The notes under the pieces are model-generated. The model worked only from the letters and a program-made list of their open reading frames with translations, did not search any database and was not told the origin of the DNA. From Nitrobacter sp035546855 (lineage in GTDB: Bacteria > Pseudomonadota > Alphaproteobacteria > Rhizobiales > Xanthobacteraceae), in the NCBI GenBank assembly GCA_035546855.1, contig DASZVY010000089.1, positions 1 through 64,000 on the forward strand: a stretch of DNA of 64,000 bases. The letters run 5' to 3'. The translations under genes and the position numbers were made by a program. Of this stretch, positions 31,089-39,515 are shown piece by piece (position 1 is the first letter of the stretch; each line of letters opens with the position of its first letter).

Positions 31089-33356
31089 CTACAACGCCAG
31101 CCCCTCGGAGTCGGCAAATTCCTGGAGCTTGTCGCGGACCGAGATGCTGTCGGACGGTCCATCCAGCAGCGGATTGATCATCGCCTCGGCCTTCCCGGCA
31201 TCGAGATCGAGAATCATTGCCTTCACCGGGCCATGCGCAGTCGCCGACAGCGACAGCGACCGATAGCCCAGCGCGATCAGCGCCAGCGCGCCCAGTGGCT
31301 GCGAGGCCATCTCGCCGCACAGCGAGGCCGCTTTGCCGGCGGCTTTCGCCTTGCGCGAAATGTCGCGTAGCGCGCGCAGGATCGGCGCCGACAGCGTATC
31401 GAAGCGGTTGGAGACCTTGCTGTTGCCGCGGTCGACCGCGAACAGGAACTGGAACAGGTCGTTCGATCCCACCGAGACGAAGTCGACCTTCTTGAGCAGT
31501 TCGTCGAGCTGGTAGAGCAGCGCCGGGACTTCGACCATGGTGCCGACGTCGATGCGTTCCGGCAGCGCATGGCCGTGCTGGCGCAGATAAGTCAGCTCGC
31601 GTTCGATGATGGTCTTGGCCTGATCGAATTCCGCGACCTCGGAAACCATCGGGAACATGATCTTGAGCGATCGGCCGCCGCCGGCCCGCAGCAGCGCGCG
31701 AATCTGGCCGCGCAACAGACCGGGCCGGTCGAGGCCGAGCCGGATCGCGCGCCAGCCGAGCGCGGGATTTTCCTCGACCACCGTCTCCATGTAGGGCAGC
31801 GCCTTGTCGCCGCCGATGTCGAGCGTGCGGAACGTCACCGGCTTGTCGCCGGCGGCGTCGAGCACTGCGCGATACAATGCGAGCTGCTCGCTGGAGCGCG
31901 GCAGGCTTTGTCCCACCATGAACTGCAGTTCGGTCCGGAACAGGCCGATGCCGGAGCAGTTGGTATCCTCGATATGCGGCAGGTCGATCACGAGGCCGGC
32001 ATTGATCATCAATTCGATCGGCTGACCGTCCTTGGTGACTGTCGGCTTGTTCCGCAGCGCGATGTATTGCGCCTGCCGCCGCGCGCGGAAGCGCACGCGC
32101 TCGGCATAGGCGGATTCGACTTCCGCCGACGGGCGTACATAGATCGAGCCCGACGTGCCGTCGACAATGATGGCATCGCCGGGGTCGGCGATTCCAGGCG
32201 CATTCGGCACTTCGCCGATGGCGGGAATGCCGAGCGCGCGCGCAACGATCGAGACGTGCGAATTGGGAGTGCCTTCCTCGAGCACGAGACCGCGCAGCCG
32301 CTTGCGGTCGTAATCGAGCAGGGCCGCCGGGCCCATGGCGCGCGCGAGCAGAATGGCGTTCTCGGGCAACTGCTCGCGCGACGGCGCGTGATCCTGTCCG
32401 ACGAGCTGGCGCATCAAGCGATGGCCGAGGTCCTCGAGGTCGTGCAGACGGTCGCGCAGATAGGGATCGGTGGAGCGCAGCATGCGCGCGCGCGTGTCGG
32501 ACTGCACGCGTTCGACCGCGGCTTCGGCGGTGAGGCCGGTGGCGACGGCTTCATGCAGCTTGTGCGACCAGCCGTGGTCGTTGGCGAACATGCGGTAGGC
32601 TTCCAGCACGTCGCGGTGCTCGCCGCCCTCCGCCATGTCGCCGCGCTCCAGCAGACGGTCGAGGTCGGCGCGCAGCTTGGTGAGCGCCGCATCGAGCCGC
32701 TTGATTTCCTTCGGCAGGTCCTCGGCGATATAGTTGGTGATGACGACGCGCGGCTCGTGCAGCACCACGTGGCCCAGCGCAATGCCGTCGGACAGGATGG
32801 TGCCGCTCTGATGGGTCGAATGGCGCGCCGCGGGTTCGAGGCCGGGCTGGGCGAGGGCCGACAGTTCGCCCGAGGCGATCATCTCCGCGACCACCATCGC
32901 GGTGGTCTGCAGCGCCTCGACCTCTTCCTCGACATAGGTGCGCTTGGCGCGGTTCTGCACCACCAGCACGCCGAGCGTATTGCCCGCGCGCAGGATCGGC
33001 ACGCCGAGGAACGAGTGGTAGATCTCTTCGCCGGTCTCCGGACGGAACGAGAAGGCGGGATGGCTCTGCGCGTCGGAGAGATTGAGCGGCGTCGCCTCGC
33101 TGGCGACGAGGCCGACCAGGCCTTCATGCGCGCTCAGCACGGTGCGGTGGACGGCGTCGCGGTTGAGCCCTTCGGTGGCATAGAGTTCGAGGGTATTGTC
33201 GACGCGCAGCACGTAGGTCGAGCAGACCTCCGCCACCATGTTGGCCGCGATCAGCACCACGATCTTGTCGAGGCGCTCCTGCGCGGAGACCTTCTCCGCC
33301 ATGACCTCGCGGAGCCGTCTCAACAAGACGCGGGGGCCGCCCGACGCGCTCCGCAT
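31089..33356 (-). CDS. ptsP: Nitrogen phosphotransferase enzyme I (EI-Ntr)
   Basis: The 755-residue phosphoenolpyruvate-protein phosphotransferase begins the regulatory nitrogen PTS chain. A GAF domain (about 25-165) is followed by the PEP-utiliser N domain, the phosphohistidine domain with EEGTPNSHVSIVARALG (His367) and the PEP-binding barrel (GIGLFRTELQFM, SVGSNDLFQFLFAVDRGN, and SLCGEMA with the catalytic Cys). It phosphorylates NPr and thereby EIIA-Ntr, affecting nitrogen and potassium control and polyhydroxybutyrate levels in relatives. Confidence 0.95.
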   Translation of the reverse strand: MRSASGGPRVLLRRLREVMAEKVSAQERLDKIVVLIAANMVAEVCSTYVLRVDNTLELYATEGLNRDAVHRTVLSAHEGLVGLVASEATPLNLSDAQSHPAFSFRPETGEEIYHSFLGVPILRAGNTLGVLVVQNRAKRTYVEEEVEALQTTAMVVAEMIASGELSALAQPGLEPAARHSTHQSGTILSDGIALGHVVLHEPRVVITNYIAEDLPKEIKRLDAALTKLRADLDRLLERGDMAEGGEHRDVLEAYRMFANDHGWSHKLHEAVATGLTAEAAVERVQSDTRARMLRSTDPYLRDRLHDLEDLGHRLMRQLVGQDHAPSREQLPENAILLARAMGPAALLDYDRKRLRGLVLEEGTPNSHVSIVARALGIPAIGEVPNAPGIADPGDAIIVDGTSGSIYVRPSAEVESAYAERVRFRARRQAQYIALRNKPTVTKDGQPIELMINAGLVIDLPHIEDTNCSGIGLFRTELQFMVGQSLPRSSEQLALYRAVLDAAGDKPVTFRTLDIGGDKALPYMETVVEENPALGWRAIRLGLDRPGLLRGQIRALLRAGGGRSLKIMFPMVSEVAEFDQAKTIIERELTYLRQHGHALPERIDVGTMVEVPALLYQLDELLKKVDFVSVGSNDLFQFLFAVDRGNSKVSNRFDTLSAPILRALRDISRKAKAAGKAASLCGEMASQPLGALALIALGYRSLSLSATAHGPVKAMILDLDAGKAEAMINPLLDGPSDSISVRDKLQEFADSEGLAL

Positions 33357-33605
33357 GTGCTGTCACCCTCCCTGGCGCTGACGGCGCCGCGTTCGCGATG
33401 CCCGGCAAGTCTCTGAAAGCAATAACTTTATATCGTCCGCAGGGTTGCGGGCGCGAAGACCGGCCGAATCAGATTGTCTGAAACCGTGGCGCCAGCCGCA
33501 ACTGCCACCTGAACAGGCCGTATAGCCAATTGGGGCGCGTTTTGCCAAGCAAAACGCCTGCCATTTTCCGATTCCGCCCGAGTTGAGCGGCGGGGGCCGA
33601 GGCGT

Positions 33606-34265
33606 TCAGAGCACGCCCCGGAGCAGGGAGGTATAGCCGGTCCAGATGATCTGGATACCGATGCAGAACAGGATGAAGGCCGACAGCCGCATCACCACGT
33701 CCGTGCCGCGGCGGCCGAGCCAGGCCACCAGATTACCTGCGAAGCGGTAGCAGACATAGATCGTCGCCGCCATGGCAAGGAGCCCCGCCACGGCGGCGCC
33801 GCCGAGCATGGCGAGTTGCGTCAGTTCGGTTCCAGCCCCCGGCCGCTGGCTGCCCAACGTGATGGCGACTGAGATCGAGCCCGGCCCGACGGTCAGCGGC
33901 ATGGTCAGGGGATAGAAGGCATCGACCCGGCTCTCCGGCGGGTGCGTGCTTGCGCGGGCGGCATCCGGCTCCTCGCCGGCATGCAGCAGCTTCCAGCCGA
34001 ATGCCGCCACCACGAGACCGCCGGCGATGCGCACGATCGGCAAGGTGATGCCGAAAAATTCCAGGAGATGCGAGCCGACGAACAGCGAGCCCAGCAGCAG
34101 CATGAAGCTGTTGAAGGCGACAGCCGCCGCCAGGGCAGGACGCTCCGCCGGGGTGTATTGGGTCAGCCGCAGGAAGATCGGCGCGCTTCCGATCGGATTG
34201 ACGATCGGAAACAGACCCGCATAGACCAGCAGGAATGCATTCGTCAGCTTGGCGATATCGTTCAC
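33606..34265 (-). CDS. MarC-family integral membrane protein
   Basis: A 219-residue membrane protein with six predicted helices (LVYAGLFPIVNPIGSAPIF at the N terminus; FYPLTMPLTVGPGSISVAIT in the middle; LSAFILFCIGIQIIWTGY at the end). The repeated NPxGxxP-like and PLTxGPG motifs are MarC signatures. Function unknown despite the multiple-antibiotic-resistance name. The start is GTG at 34265 with no clear ribosome-binding site. It stands between ptsP and lysC, which are often direct neighbours in relatives, so it may be an insertion in the order. Confidence 0.88.
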   Translation of the reverse strand: MNDIAKLTNAFLLVYAGLFPIVNPIGSAPIFLRLTQYTPAERPALAAAVAFNSFMLLLGSLFVGSHLLEFFGITLPIVRIAGGLVVAAFGWKLLHAGEEPDAARASTHPPESRVDAFYPLTMPLTVGPGSISVAITLGSQRPGAGTELTQLAMLGGAAVAGLLAMAATIYVCYRFAGNLVAWLGRRGTDVVMRLSAFILFCIGIQIIWTGYTSLLRGVL

Positions 34266-34359
34266 TGCCGGTCAGGCATGGACCAACCCCTCCCCGGACC
34301 AAATCTACCAGCCGAGTTCCGTTTCAGCGAGGGCCCCTGAAGGCGGGAGGGAGCAGCGA

Positions 34360-35616
34360 TTACGCCTGATCGAGGCCGTAAAGCGTGTGCAAGGTGCGCA
34401 CCGCGAGTTCGGTATAGGCGGTGTCGATCAGCACCGAGAATTTGATCTCGGAGGTGGTGATGGCGCGGATATTGATGCTCTTTTCGGACAACGCCTTGAA
34501 GGCCTGCGCGGCGACGCCGGCATGGCTGCGCATGCCCGAGCCGATCACCGAGATCTTCGCCACATCGGTCGCGCTGTCGAGCCGCGCATAGCCGATCTTG
34601 TCTTTGGCGCTCGTAATGGTTTCCCTGGCGCGGGCATAATCGGCGGCCGGCACGGTAAAGGTGAGGTCGGTGGTCTTGCCGTCCTCGGAGACGTTCTGCA
34701 CGATCATGTCGACGTTGATGTTCGCCTCGGCGAGCGGGCCGAAGATCGACGCGGCGACGCCCGGCTTGTCCTGGATCTGGCGAACCGAAATCTGGGCTTC
34801 GTCCTTGGAGAAGGCGATGCCGGTGACGACGTGGCTTTCCATGATTTCCTCCTCGCTGCAAATCAGCGTACCCGGCGGCTGATCGGCGTGCGGGTCGATG
34901 TCCTCGGGCTTGTCGAAACTGGAGCGGACGAAGATCGGCATGTTCTGGGTCATGCCGAGTTCCACGGAGCGGACCTGCAGCACCTTGGCGCCTTGCGACG
35001 CGAGCTCCAGCATGTCCTCGAACGCGATCCTGTCGAGCCGGCGGGCTTTCGGAACCACGCGCGGATCGGTGGTGTAGACGCCGTCGACGTCGGTATAGAT
35101 GTCGCAGCGGTCGGCCTTGATGGCGGCGGCAATCGCCACCGCCGAGGTATCGGAGCCGCCGCGGCCGAGCGTGGTGATGCGGCCGGTCTGCGGGTTGATG
35201 CCCTGGAAGCCGGCGATCACCGCGACCTCCCCGCGCTCCTTGAAGCGGTTGATGATCTCGCTGCCGTCGATTTCAAGGATGCGCGCCGAGGCGTGGGCAT
35301 CCGAGGTTTGAATCGGGATCTGCCAGCCCTGCCAGGAGCGGGCCTGAACGCCGAGCGCCTGCAATGCGATCGCAAGCAGTCCCGAGGTGACCTGCTCGCC
35401 GGATGCCACCACCGTGTCGTATTCCCGCGCATCGTGCATCGCCGAAGCCTCGGTGCACCAGGCCACGAGTTCGTTGGTCTTGCCCGACATCGCCGACACC
35501 ACCACGGCGACGTCATGGCCGGCATCGACCTCGCGTTTCACATGCCGCGCGACGTTGCGGATGCGCTCGATGTTGGCGACGGAGGTGCCGCCGAATTTCA
35601 TCACAAGCCGGCTCAT
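34360..35616 (-). CDS. lysC: Aspartate kinase
   Basis: The 418-residue enzyme phosphorylates aspartate, opening the lysine/methionine/threonine pathway. VMKFGGTSVANIERIRNV at the N terminus binds ATP; TLGRGGSDTSAVAIAAA near 150 and YTDVDGVYTTDPR are kinase motifs. Two ACT domains fill the last 150 residues (GVAASIFGPLAEANINVDMI and GVAAQAFKALSEKSINIRAI), implying feedback by lysine/threonine. The ATG at 35616 is chosen because MSRLVMKFGGTS is the family start. Divergent from the PH-domain gene. Confidence 0.96.
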   Translation of the reverse strand: MSRLVMKFGGTSVANIERIRNVARHVKREVDAGHDVAVVVSAMSGKTNELVAWCTEASAMHDAREYDTVVASGEQVTSGLLAIALQALGVQARSWQGWQIPIQTSDAHASARILEIDGSEIINRFKERGEVAVIAGFQGINPQTGRITTLGRGGSDTSAVAIAAAIKADRCDIYTDVDGVYTTDPRVVPKARRLDRIAFEDMLELASQGAKVLQVRSVELGMTQNMPIFVRSSFDKPEDIDPHADQPPGTLICSEEEIMESHVVTGIAFSKDEAQISVRQIQDKPGVAASIFGPLAEANINVDMIVQNVSEDGKTTDLTFTVPAADYARARETITSAKDKIGYARLDSATDVAKISVIGSGMRSHAGVAAQAFKALSEKSINIRAITTSEIKFSVLIDTAYTELAVRTLHTLYGLDQA

Positions 35617-35785
35617 GGCGGATGGTGCATTCCCTTGGAAAGCGTGTCGATAGGGCGCGAAAAGCGGGGACGCGCGGGCCAAAAGGCGCGTATACATACC
35701 GGCGCGGTTGCGGGCAAGCAACCCGGCTTTCGGTCATTTCGCGGGGTGGCCGGACGATCCGTTTCCAGCCGCGCGGGATGGGTCG

Positions 35786-36253
35786 ATGGGCCGCTATATC
35801 GAGGATATCCTGCAGCCGGGCGAGAAGGTGCTGTATTCTACCAGCGTGCACTGGATTTTCTATCTGCCGGGGATCGCAGGCTGGATCGTCGCCGTCGTGT
35901 TGCTCGTTTTTGCCCATATGACGCAGACCGAAGGATTGGTGCCGCTCTGGCTGTCGCTGGCGGCGCTCACGGCGCTGGCAGCGCTTTACTGGACACTGAA
36001 AGCCTGGTTTCACCGCTGGACCACCGAAACCGATGTCACCAACCTGCGCGTCGTGCACAAGGAAGGGTTCATCAGGCGGCGGACGTTCGAGATGAGTCTC
36101 GACAAAGTCGAAAGCGTTGACGTAACCCAGAGTATTCCGGGACGCATCCTGAACTATGGCGACGTGACCATTCTCGGCGTCGGTGAAGGCAAGGAGCGAA
36201 TAAAGACCATCGCGTCGCCGCTCGCGTTCCGCAACCACATTACGGCGCGATAG
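35786..36253 (+). CDS. Bacterial PH-domain (bPH2) membrane protein
   Basis: A 155-residue protein: short N terminus GRYIEDILQPGEKVLYSTSV, two transmembrane helices (about 23-43 and 50-70) and a bPH2 domain (WTTETDVTNLRVVHKEGFIR, SLDKVESVDVTQSIPGRIL, YGDVTILGVGEG). YdbS/YdbT-like proteins of this type are membrane-associated and of unclear function. It is 15 bp upstream of ubiG and likely co-transcribed with it. Confidence 0.85.
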   Translation: MGRYIEDILQPGEKVLYSTSVHWIFYLPGIAGWIVAVVLLVFAHMTQTEGLVPLWLSLAALTALAALYWTLKAWFHRWTTETDVTNLRVVHKEGFIRRRTFEMSLDKVESVDVTQSIPGRILNYGDVTILGVGEGKERIKTIASPLAFRNHITAR

Positions 36254-36268
36254 GAGCCGCGCGCAGCC

Positions 36269-37024
36269 ATGACCATGTCTTCCCACACAACAGGCACGCC
36301 AACGGTCGATCCCGCCGAGATCGCAAGATTCTCGAAGCTGTCGGAGGAGTGGTGGGACCCGAACGGCAAGATGGCGCCGCTGCACAAGATCAATCCGTTG
36401 CGGCTGGCCTTCATCCGCGACGCTGCCTGCCGCAAGTTCGACCGCAACGTGCGCAGCCTGAACTGCCTGTCCGGCCTGCGGCTGCTTGATATCGGCTGCG
36501 GCGCCGGCCTGTTGTGCGAGCCGTTGACGCGGCTCGGCGCGCAGGTGATCGGCGTCGATCCGTCCGCCACCAACATCGCCGCGGCCAGGCTGCACGCCGA
36601 GAAGGCGCACCTGTCGATCGACTACCGCTGCACGACCGTCGAGCAGATGGACGTGCGCGAACGCTTCGACATCATTCTGGCGATGGAGGTGGTGGAGCAC
36701 GTCGCCGATGTCGGCCTGTTCCTCGACCGCTGCGCGGCGATGCTGAAGCCGAGCGGCCTGATGGTGGTCTCCACACTCAACCGCAACTGGAAGAGTTTTG
36801 CGCTCGGCATCGTCGCCGCCGAATACGTGTTGCGCTGGCTGCCGCGCGGCACCCACCGGTGGGACAAATTCGTCACACCCGACGAACTCGCCCATCACCT
36901 CGAACGCAACAAGCTCGGCATCACCGAGCAGAGCGGCGTGGTCTACAGTCCCTTCGCCGACAAATGGAGTCTGTCGTCTGACATGGACGTCAACTACATG
37001 GTGGTGGCGGAGGCGGTGGGGTAG
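36269..37024 (+). CDS. ubiG: Ubiquinone biosynthesis O-methyltransferase
   Basis: The 251-residue enzyme performs both O-methylations in ubiquinone synthesis. FSKLSEEWWDPNGKMAPLHKINPLR is the diagnostic N terminus (shown here in parts: EEWWDPNGKMAPLH), and LLDIGCGAGLLCEPLTRLGA is the SAM-binding motif. The C terminus contains FVTPDELAHHLERNKL. Length is normal. It is directly followed by a repeat-flanked GIY-YIG cassette starting 17 bp after its stop. Confidence 0.96.
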   Translation: MTMSSHTTGTPTVDPAEIARFSKLSEEWWDPNGKMAPLHKINPLRLAFIRDAACRKFDRNVRSLNCLSGLRLLDIGCGAGLLCEPLTRLGAQVIGVDPSATNIAAARLHAEKAHLSIDYRCTTVEQMDVRERFDIILAMEVVEHVADVGLFLDRCAAMLKPSGLMVVSTLNRNWKSFALGIVAAEYVLRWLPRGTHRWDKFVTPDELAHHLERNKLGITEQSGVVYSPFADKWSLSSDMDVNYMVVAEAVG

Positions 37025-37041
37025 CAGGTCTTGCTGACATG

Positions 37042-37153
37042 GTCGTCCCGGCGCACGCAGGACCCATACGGCGAGGGTTTTCCTTTTGGGCGAGGGCTGC
37101 CGTCTTCTCAAGACAGGCCAGGGGTTATGGGTCCCTGCGTGCGCAGGGACGAC
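37042..37153. repeat. Palindromic repeat, left copy (family B1)
   Basis: GTCGTCCCGGCGCACGCAGG at the left and TCCCTGCGTGCGCAGGGACG at the right are mirror images apart from a few changes; the inner part includes CCCATACGGCGAGGGTTTTCC. It shares both ends with the copy at 37499-37616. Confidence 0.9.
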
Positions 37154-37184
37154 GAGAGTAGTACGCCAACCCCCGGTATCCGGT

Positions 37185-37466
37185 ATGTATTACGTCTACA
37201 TCCTTGCCAGCCGGCGTTACGGAACGCTGTATATCGGCGTGACCAACTCGTTGCGCGCCCGTTTGGAGCAACATCGGACTGGCAAGGGCTCGGAGTTTGT
37301 GAAGGCCTACGGCGTGCATCGCCTGGTCTATGTTGAATCGTATGATCGCCCCGAAGAGGCCATCGCCCGTGAAAAGCAACTGAAACGCTGGAAGCGGGAC
37401 TGGAAGATCGAATTGATCGAACGCGACAATCTGGAATGGAGTGACCTGAGCGATTTGCTGGACTAA
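37185..37466 (+). CDS. Single-domain GIY-YIG nuclease (COG2827 type)
   Basis: A 93-residue stand-alone GIY-YIG domain: YYVYILASRRYGTLYIGVTN at the N terminus (VYI...YIG), catalytic Arg in LRARLEQH, Glu in EAIAREKQLKRWKRDWK, and NLEWSDL at the end. It shares ASRR-GTLY-GVT, EKQLK and LIE-N--W-DL with the protein at 17691 but clearly differs elsewhere. The ATG at 37185 is chosen because upstream codons are translated repeat. Putative endonuclease; target unknown. Confidence 0.9.
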   Translation: MYYVYILASRRYGTLYIGVTNSLRARLEQHRTGKGSEFVKAYGVHRLVYVESYDRPEEAIAREKQLKRWKRDWKIELIERDNLEWSDLSDLLD

Positions 37467-37498
37467 GTCGTCTTGACTGTGTGTCGAAACCTCAACGA

Positions 37499-37616
37499 GT
37501 CGTCCCTGCGCACGCAGGGACCCATACGGCGAGGGTTTTCCCAATGAGCACCGGGGCTGTTGTCTTTTGCTCCAGACAGGTCGGAGGTTATGGATCCCTG
37601 CGTGCGCAGGGACGAC
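37499..37616. repeat. Palindromic repeat, right copy (family B1)
   Basis: GTCGTCCCTGCGCACGCAGG (37499) and its mirror CCTGCGTGCGCAGGGACGAC (37597-37616) are near-perfect terminal inverted repeats; the middle differs from the left copy and contains short insertions. The same orientation as 37042-37153. Confidence 0.9.
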
Positions 37617-37709
37617 GAAAGATTGCATCCCGCCATGATGCCAATCCGGTTGACCATGTCGGCATACCCCGGCACGGTGCACGGCCTTCCATAACTCGCC
37701 ATTCCCAAT

Positions 37710-38609
37710 ATGTTCACCGTCGCCTCGCTCTGGATTCCCTTCACCCTCACGGCTGCGCTCGGGCAAGTGACGCGCAACGCGATGCAGCGTTCGCTGACCG
37801 CGCCGCTCGGGACCTGGGGCGCGACCAACATCCGCTTCCTGTTCGGATTCCCGTTCTCGCTGGTGTTCTTCGCTCTCATCGTCGCCTTCACCGGCGACCA
37901 CGTGTCCTGGCCGACCATGGAATTCTGGCCGTGGCTGCTGATCGGCGCGCTAAGCCAGATCGCGGCGACCGCGCTGATGCTGGTGGCGATGAATGACCGC
38001 TCGTTCGTGGTGACGACCGCCTATATCAAGACCGAAGCCATTCAGGCCGCGATTTTCGGTTTCGTCTTTCTCGGCGATCACATGACCGCGCCGAAGATCC
38101 TCGCGATCCTGATTGCAACCGCAGGCGTCGTCGTCACCGCGCTGCGCCCCGGCAGTGCCAAGGGCTTTGCCGACCTGAAGCCGACGGTGATCGGGCTCGT
38201 GTCCGGCGCGGCCTTCGCGTTGTCGGCGGTCGGATTCCGAGGCGCGATCCTGGCCGTGCCCGATGTCTCCTTCGTGACGGCCGCGTCCTACACGCTGGTG
38301 TTCGGTTTGTTCGTGCAGACGCTGATCCTGACGGTTCAGATGCTCGTGCGCGCGCCCGACGTTCTGCGGAAAATCTTCGGGTTGTGGAGGCCCTCGATGC
38401 TGGCGGGCTTCATGGGTGCGTTCGCGTCGCAATTCTGGTTTCTGGCCTTTGCGCTGACGGCCGCCGCCAATGTCCGTACGCTTGCGCTGATCGAGGTGCT
38501 GTTCGCGCAGGTGATCGCCTACTATTCCTTCAAGCAGTCGATTGCGTCGCGCGAACTTGCCGGTATTGCGCTGATTCTGGTCGGCGTCGGCCTGCTGGTG
38601 GCGATGTAG
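37710..38609 (+). CDS. EamA/DMT-family transporter
   Basis: A 299-residue protein with about ten membrane helices in two EamA halves (GALSQIAATALMLVAMND, then LVSGAAFALSAVGFRG). AYIKTEAIQAAIFGFVFLGD resembles the transporter's conserved helix 4-5 region. Substrate unknown. Its TAG stop (38607-38609) directly abuts the stop of the convergent half-size EamA gene with no base between them. Confidence 0.88.
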   Translation: MFTVASLWIPFTLTAALGQVTRNAMQRSLTAPLGTWGATNIRFLFGFPFSLVFFALIVAFTGDHVSWPTMEFWPWLLIGALSQIAATALMLVAMNDRSFVVTTAYIKTEAIQAAIFGFVFLGDHMTAPKILAILIATAGVVVTALRPGSAKGFADLKPTVIGLVSGAAFALSAVGFRGAILAVPDVSFVTAASYTLVFGLFVQTLILTVQMLVRAPDVLRKIFGLWRPSMLAGFMGAFASQFWFLAFALTAAANVRTLALIEVLFAQVIAYYSFKQSIASRELAGIALILVGVGLLVAM

Positions 38610-39047
38610 TCAGCCGAGCGCGATGACGACGGCGCCGGCTGCGATCAGGCCGATACCGATCCAGCCGTTCAGAGCGGGGCGCTCACCCAGAAAAGCGACG
38701 CCGAACAGGGCCACCAGCACCACACTCAGCTTGTCGATCGGCGCGACCAGCGTGGCGGGGCCGAGCTTCAGCGCGCGGAAATAGCAGAGCCACGATGCGC
38801 CGGTGCCGAGCCCCGACAACACGAGGAAAATCCAGCTTCGGGTCGAGACCGGGCCGGGATGAGTGAACTGTCCGGTTGCGAACAGAATCAGACCGAGGCT
38901 GATGAGGACGACGATGGTGCGGAGGAAGGTCGCGAGATCGGAGTTGATGCCCTCAACGCCGATCTTGGCGAAGATCGCGGTCAAGGCAGCGAATGCCGCC
39001 GACAACAGCGCCCAGATCAGCCAGGACGGGAGGGTGTCCGGCGTCAT
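38610..39047 (-). CDS. Half-size EamA-domain membrane protein
   Basis: A 145-residue protein holding a single EamA repeat with five helices (SWLIWALLSAAFAALTAIFA at the start; VLVALFGVAFLGERPALNGW at the end). Half-size DMT proteins work as dimers, as in small multidrug transporters and YdcZ/ RhaT-like halves. It lies next to, and converges with, a full-length EamA gene. Substrate unknown. Confidence 0.85.
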   Translation of the reverse strand: MTPDTLPSWLIWALLSAAFAALTAIFAKIGVEGINSDLATFLRTIVVLISLGLILFATGQFTHPGPVSTRSWIFLVLSGLGTGASWLCYFRALKLGPATLVAPIDKLSVVLVALFGVAFLGERPALNGWIGIGLIAAGAVVIALG

Positions 39048-39056
39048 CGGAGTACG

Positions 39057-39515
39057 CTAGTTCCGGTCGTCGGGAAGAACCGGCAGCGGCGCGACCTCGA
39101 CGCCTTCCTCGATCAGCGATTTCGCTTCTTCCGGCGAGGCTTCGCCATAGATCGCGCGATGCTCGATCTCGCCATAGTGCATCTTGCGCGCTTCTTCGGG
39201 GAAGCGCTCGCCGACATTGTCGGCATTCTTGACGATGTGGTCGCGCAATTCCCTGAGCTTGGCGCGCAATTCGCGCTCCTGCGCCATCATCAGCGGAGTC
39301 GATGACGGCCTCGTCTCGGGGGCCGCCGGCACGGTTGCAGTCCGCTTCTTCGTGCCGGCGAGTTGCGGCGCCATGATCGCCTTTTCAACCTTGGCCGATC
39401 CGCAAACCGCGCAGGTCACGAGCTTGCGCTTGACCTGCGCGTCGTACGCCGATGAACTCTGGAACCAGCTTTCGAACGCGTGGCCGCGGTCGCAGCGCAG
39501 GGTGTAGCGGATCAT
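39057..39515 (-). CDS. DUF1178 protein
   Basis: A 152-residue soluble protein with an N-terminal zinc-ribbon-like part: MIRYTLRCDRGHAFESWFQS then LVTCAVCGS (Cys8, His12 and a CxxC pair). The C-terminal half is helical (LRAKLRELRDHIVKNADNVG, ERFPEEARKMHYGEIEHR). This is the standard DUF1178 layout; role unknown. It overlaps the upstream nitrilase-like gene by 4 bp. Confidence 0.9.
   Translation of the reverse strand: MIRYTLRCDRGHAFESWFQSSSAYDAQVKRKLVTCAVCGSAKVEKAIMAPQLAGTKKRTATVPAAPETRPSSTPLMMAQERELRAKLRELRDHIVKNADNVGERFPEEARKMHYGEIEHRAIYGEASPEEAKSLIEEGVEVAPLPVLPDDRN

Larger units (their letters stand above)
37042..37616. mobile_element. Candidate repeat-GIY-YIG-repeat cassette (second copy)
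   Basis: A 575-bp unit: 112-bp repeat, 31-bp gap, 282-bp GIY-YIG gene, 32-bp gap, 118-bp repeat in the same orientation. The symmetrical gaps and absence of other genes mirror the cassette at 17581-18097, although the repeat sequence is unrelated. Mobility is inferred. Confidence 0.45.
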
